Source: Erythrobacter sp. (GTDB taxonomy: Bacteria; Pseudomonadota; Alphaproteobacteria; Sphingomonadales; Sphingomonadaceae). Taken from it: a stretch of 64,000 nucleotides of DNA. This document shows, one piece after another, positions 60,615 to 64,000 of this stretch (its first letter is position 1; every line of letters starts with the position of its first letter). The DNA lies in contig JAPYPR010000008.1 in NCBI GenBank assembly GCA_029937545.1, forward strand, positions 45,333 through 109,332, read 5' to 3'. The notes under the pieces are model-generated. The model was not told where the DNA came from and made no database searches. It saw only the letters and a program-made list of their open reading frames with translations. Position numbers and translations under genes: made by a program.

Positions 60615-61934
60615 TTGGTCGCATCACTTGCGCAGCTGCTGGATCTTATGCGGCATCACGGTGCAACCCGCATCTACGCCAAGAATCTCGCGCCCAACGA
60701 TAATTCCAAGAACCAGGTCTATCTCGGCGGTGACTTCTCGGCGCTGAACATCATTCCGCACGGCGAAATCTTCAGTGACGACACGGCAGTTGCCGGTGCG
60801 GTCCGCGACCGCGCCAAGGCAAGTGTGAACTTCTTCTGGGTCGATGAGGCAGGAAAACATCATGCACCTGACGCGGGGCTGATCCTCTATCCGAAGTACC
60901 CGGAGGTCCGAATGTCGGGCTTTCTCAAAGGCTGCCGTCAAGCACCCTCGGAAATCATGCGCGTGCGCGATGAAGGACGCCTGCTCGTCTTCGGCATCAC
61001 ACCTGATGGGGTTGTCCTGGGTTTTGCGGCTGAAGCGGCCCATCCCGTCGCTGTCGAAGTCCGCAATTACCAGTGGCCGATGATCGGGGTCTTTCTGGAA
61101 CTGCCGCTCCATGCCGGTCAGGCCGACAGCCCGAAAGACCGCCTGCTGAACGAATTGCGCCGCATCTGGCGGCTCAACTGGATCGCTTCACAGAAACTCG
61201 CAGCCGACGGCCAAAAGCAGCCGTATTCTGCGCGCAACGGCGGGGGCTATACGCTTGAGGCCGAGCTCGGCATTTCCCCTAACAGCTATGCAGAGCCCGA
61301 TTTCATGGGCTGGGAGGTCAAGCAGTACGGCGTGCGCGACTTCGTGCGCTTCGCCCCGAAATCGCCGGTCACACTGATGACGCCCGAACCAACCGGCGGC
61401 ATCTATCGGGACGAGGGTGTTGCCGAATTCATGAAACGGTTCGGCTATGAGGACCAGTCCGGGAAGGCCGACCGCATCAACTTCGGTGGCAGATATGACT
61501 GCACGAAAGACCTGCACCACCTCACCGACCTGCGGATGGTGATGTCCGGATATGATGCACAGTCAGGCAAGATCACCGATCTCGACGGTGCGCTCAGCAT
61601 TGTAAACAGCGATGACGAGATCGCGGCTTCATGGTCGTTCAAGGGAATGATGGCGCACTGGAACCGCAAGCACGCTCAGGCCGCTTACGTACCGTCGTTG
61701 TTCCGGACGCCGCCGCCGGAATACAGTTACGGGCCGAGCATCCTCCTCTGCGAGCAGACTGATTTCCTGCTCTTTCTGAAAGCCTTTGCGTCCGGGTCCA
61801 TCTACTACGATCCGGCCATCAAGGTCGAAGAGGCGTCATCGGAAAAACCGAAGATCAAAAGGCGAAGTCAATTCCGCGTGGCTCATGCCGATCTTCCTCG
61901 CCTTTATGAAAGGCACGAGGTCGTCGCTCTGTAG
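60615..61934 (+). CDS. MvaI/BcnI family type II restriction endonuclease
   Basis: Third gene of MTase-Vsr-REase operon; YTLEAELGISPNSYAEPDFMGWEVKQYG (ExK motif). Confidence 0.85.
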   Translation: MVASLAQLLDLMRHHGATRIYAKNLAPNDNSKNQVYLGGDFSALNIIPHGEIFSDDTAVAGAVRDRAKASVNFFWVDEAGKHHAPDAGLILYPKYPEVRMSGFLKGCRQAPSEIMRVRDEGRLLVFGITPDGVVLGFAAEAAHPVAVEVRNYQWPMIGVFLELPLHAGQADSPKDRLLNELRRIWRLNWIASQKLAADGQKQPYSARNGGGYTLEAELGISPNSYAEPDFMGWEVKQYGVRDFVRFAPKSPVTLMTPEPTGGIYRDEGVAEFMKRFGYEDQSGKADRINFGGRYDCTKDLHHLTDLRMVMSGYDAQSGKITDLDGALSIVNSDDEIAASWSFKGMMAHWNRKHAQAAYVPSLFRTPPPEYSYGPSILLCEQTDFLLFLKAFASGSIYYDPAIKVEEASSEKPKIKRRSQFRVAHADLPRLYERHEVVAL

Positions 61935-62164
61935 AAACTGATGCTCCGCAGGGCGCAGCCTCGTTCTCGTACCGATGGATGCGAAATTCCATGGATCTGT
62001 TCTTCGTGGCGAACCTGACCAGTCACTGGTGACACGATACTACCACCCGCCGTCATGACTTGTTTTTTCTTCGCTGCAATTCGCCGGACTGGAGAAACGC
62101 TTTTCTCCCCGAAGAAAGCGGGCAATTTCATCACAGGGGGTGTCAGCGACCACCAAGGAATGGA

Positions 62165-62395
62165 ATGCCGAACATGCCAGAACCAGACCGTATCATTCGC
62201 CTCAAGACCGTTCTTCATCGCACAGGGCTGTCGCGATCGACGGTCTATCGCAAGATCGCCGAAGGGACGTTCCCGCCTCAGATACCGATCAGCGTTCACG
62301 GCGCGGGCTGGAGCGAAGCCGAGATCAACCGCTGGGTGGCCGACCCGCCCGGCTACAGGGTCGCCGATAGCCGGAACCAATCCGGGATCGATTAA
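62165..62395 (+). CDS. AlpA family transcriptional regulator
   Basis: IIRLKTVLHRTGLSRSTVYRKIAEGTFPPQIPISVHGAGWSEAEINRWV. Confidence 0.9.
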   Translation: MPNMPEPDRIIRLKTVLHRTGLSRSTVYRKIAEGTFPPQIPISVHGAGWSEAEINRWVADPPGYRVADSRNQSGID

Positions 62396-62524
62396 GCCAG
62401 CGCCACCCTGACTGCGTTGTCGAAGATATTCCGGCTTGTTGAGAAACAGAGAGGAACTAGCCTGCCGATCAGCACCTTGTTGCCAATACCAGGCTTCGCA
62501 GAAGACGCGAAAGGATCCCCGACC

Positions 62525-63694
62525 TCAAAGCACCAATTGGGCGAGCGCATACTCCGCATCGTTGCGCACCAGATGCCCATAATGTTTTTCGATCATGGCG
62601 ACGCTCGTATCGGAAAGCTGAGCGACCGTAAGAATTGGCAGGCCGGCGCGCACCAGGTCGGTAATCACGCTATGGCGCAATGTGTATGCCGAAGTCGCCG
62701 AATGGAGGTTTGCAGCGGATACCGCATTCTTGATGGGACCTTTCCATTTATCTTTCGACCATGGCGAACCGTCAGCACGCTGGAACATCCGATCGCCGGG
62801 CGACCTGCCCTTGCTTTGTTCGGCAAGGAAGTCTGCGATGGTTTCAGGAACTCCTATCTGTCTTGGAACGCCATTCTTGTCAGTGCCGATTGTGAGAGTT
62901 CTGGTTCTGATGTCGAAGTCGCTGACTTTCACCGCTGCAAGGGCGCCAGGACGCAATGGCAAAAGACAAAGACCGCGAACAAAGGGCTCTATATCTTCAG
63001 AAAGTGCCGCCAGCAGCTTCTTGCGCTCCGAACGATCCAGGTAGACTTCACGACGTCGGTCGGCACCCTTGATGGGTTTCAAAGCCTCTTGCCATGCAGC
63101 GGAGGTATTTGGAGCTCCCGGAGACAGGACACGTCGCAGCGCCGCGCGAAGTGGGACCATGTCGCGGTTTACTGTGGAGGCAGCTCGCTCCTTGAAACGA
63201 GGTTCACCCAGCTTGCTTCGGCTGATCAATGCCGGTGCTTTCTCCAGCCTTTTCCGCCATGCCTGCAACTGATGCTTTCGCAGCTTGTCTAATTTAACTC
63301 TGGCAATCGCGTCATCGTAAACGTGCCGGCGAAAGACGCCTTCGGCGATTGAGCCTGGCCTTTCCTCAAGATAAGCCCTGCATGCGTCTGCAACTGTTTC
63401 CAGTCTCTCCGATCGCAACCCTCCAGTCTCGACCGATTCCGCGAATGACTCGGCATCCTTCTTGGCAGTTGAAAAAACTTCATGACCTGAGACAGTCCCA
63501 AATGCACCAAGATTCTTCCGTCGATACTTTCGTGCATCATCATCGTACACACGAGCAAACCAAGTGCCCTTCCCGCCCCGTTGTGAAGGCCGGTATCCAA
63601 CATACCACCCAGCTTGTAGACGCTGCCAGTGGGGCTCTTTGTCCCCTCGCGGCTTAAGCTTTTCGCGCGCACCAATCTTGCTAAGGTCGGGCAT
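62525..63694 (-). CDS. int: Tyrosine-type site-specific integrase
   Basis: GLCLLPLRPGALAAVKVSDFD, YTLRHSVITDLVRAGLPILTVAQLSDTSVAMIEKHYGHL; start at internal MPDLSKIGAREKLKP. Confidence 0.92.
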   Translation of the reverse strand: MPDLSKIGAREKLKPRGDKEPHWQRLQAGWYVGYRPSQRGGKGTWFARVYDDDARKYRRKNLGAFGTVSGHEVFSTAKKDAESFAESVETGGLRSERLETVADACRAYLEERPGSIAEGVFRRHVYDDAIARVKLDKLRKHQLQAWRKRLEKAPALISRSKLGEPRFKERAASTVNRDMVPLRAALRRVLSPGAPNTSAAWQEALKPIKGADRRREVYLDRSERKKLLAALSEDIEPFVRGLCLLPLRPGALAAVKVSDFDIRTRTLTIGTDKNGVPRQIGVPETIADFLAEQSKGRSPGDRMFQRADGSPWSKDKWKGPIKNAVSAANLHSATSAYTLRHSVITDLVRAGLPILTVAQLSDTSVAMIEKHYGHLVRNDAEYALAQLVL

Positions 63695-63718
63695 TCGTTC
63701 AGTGCCTTCGTATGAAAA

Positions 63719-63739
63719 GTATGAAACGAGTATGAAAAA
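63719..63739 (+). repeat. Candidate integrase arm-type site, right
   Basis: GTATGAAACGAGTATGAAAAA, identical to 42800-42820; an extra GTATGAAAA at 63710. Confidence 0.7.
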
Positions 63740-63836
63740 CGTGGGGAGACTGCCTGACATCAGTTTAGACATATGCCACTGTTTTTCAAGTGCTTTAAGA
63801 GTCCCAGAAAATCCCAGTTTGTCGTGAAACCCATCT

Positions 63837-63881
63837 TTCACACGGGTGGGGTCGCAAGTTCAATCCTTGCCGCGCCCACCA
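63837..63881 (+). repeat. attR: 45-bp direct repeat, 3' fragment of tRNA-Val
   Basis: Identical to 42722-42766; no 5' half of a tRNA present. Confidence 0.95.
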
Positions 63882-63903
63882 TCGCGTTCATTAGGCCAGA
63901 CGC

Positions 63904-63934
63904 AAGAAAGCCGCCCCGTCGGGCGGCTTTTTCG
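63904..63934 (+). terminator. Rho-independent terminator right of attR
   Basis: AAAGCCGCCCCGTCGGGCGGCTTTTT. Confidence 0.8.
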
Positions 63935-64000
63935 ATATATCAAAATTAGGGTCCGGACCCATAAATAGGATTCACAGCGCGATGAGGATGTGATTCACGT

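Larger units (their letters stand above)
42722..63881. mobile_element. Integrative mobilizable element carrying a defence island, inserted in tRNA-Val(CAC)
   Basis: 45-bp att direct repeats, tyrosine integrase at right end, relaxase plus oriT-like site, multiple defence modules, no T4SS genes seen. Confidence 0.92.

Noticed and set aside
42722-63881. Repeated sequences considered as CRISPR
   Set aside because: Only two copies of each repeat at large distances; they are att, arm-site or cassette repeats, and no array or cas genes were seen.

Overview
The window is high-GC alphaproteobacterial chromosome, of Sphingomonadales/Erythrobacteraceae character judging by gene content. It carries ordinary core genes: nhaA, S46 peptidase, rnpB, chpT, rluD, rpoH, mtgA, clpX, clpP, tig, tRNA-Leu, der, bfr/bfd, parA-like, pyrC/pyrB and sppA. 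At about 42.72-63.88 kb a ~21 kb integrative mobilizable element is inserted in tRNA-Val(CAC). It is bounded by a perfect 45-bp direct repeat (attL 42722-42766, attR 63837-63881), with a tyrosine integrase at the right end and matching 21-bp putative integrase arm sites near both ends. It has a Ti-type TraA relaxase, two small TraC/TraD-like accessory proteins and a Ti/RSF1010-like oriT, but I see no T4SS. Its cargo is a dense defence island: (i) a 1541-aa Mrr-nuclease/STAND-NTPase/HEAT-like (Avs-like) protein; (ii) a patatin + CD-NTase CBASS operon; (iii) next to it, a Cap15-like (S-2TM-beta) effector divergently overlapping a DisA_N-like (DAC) candidate sensor ORF; (iv) a nucleotidyltransferase-HEPN protein; (v) a retron-type reverse transcriptase with a C-terminal DUF3800-like domain; (vi) an MTase-Vsr-MvaI/BcnI-type restriction-modification operon. 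The best candidate for something undescribed is the Cap15/DAC-like pair inside a CBASS cassette flanked by 20-bp near-identical direct repeats (47761-47780 and 51104-51123). Outside the island, the ECF sigma/anti-sigma locus (16.8-18.1 kb) looks broken in three places. One of these is explicable as a single base change that would remove both a stop and a start codon.
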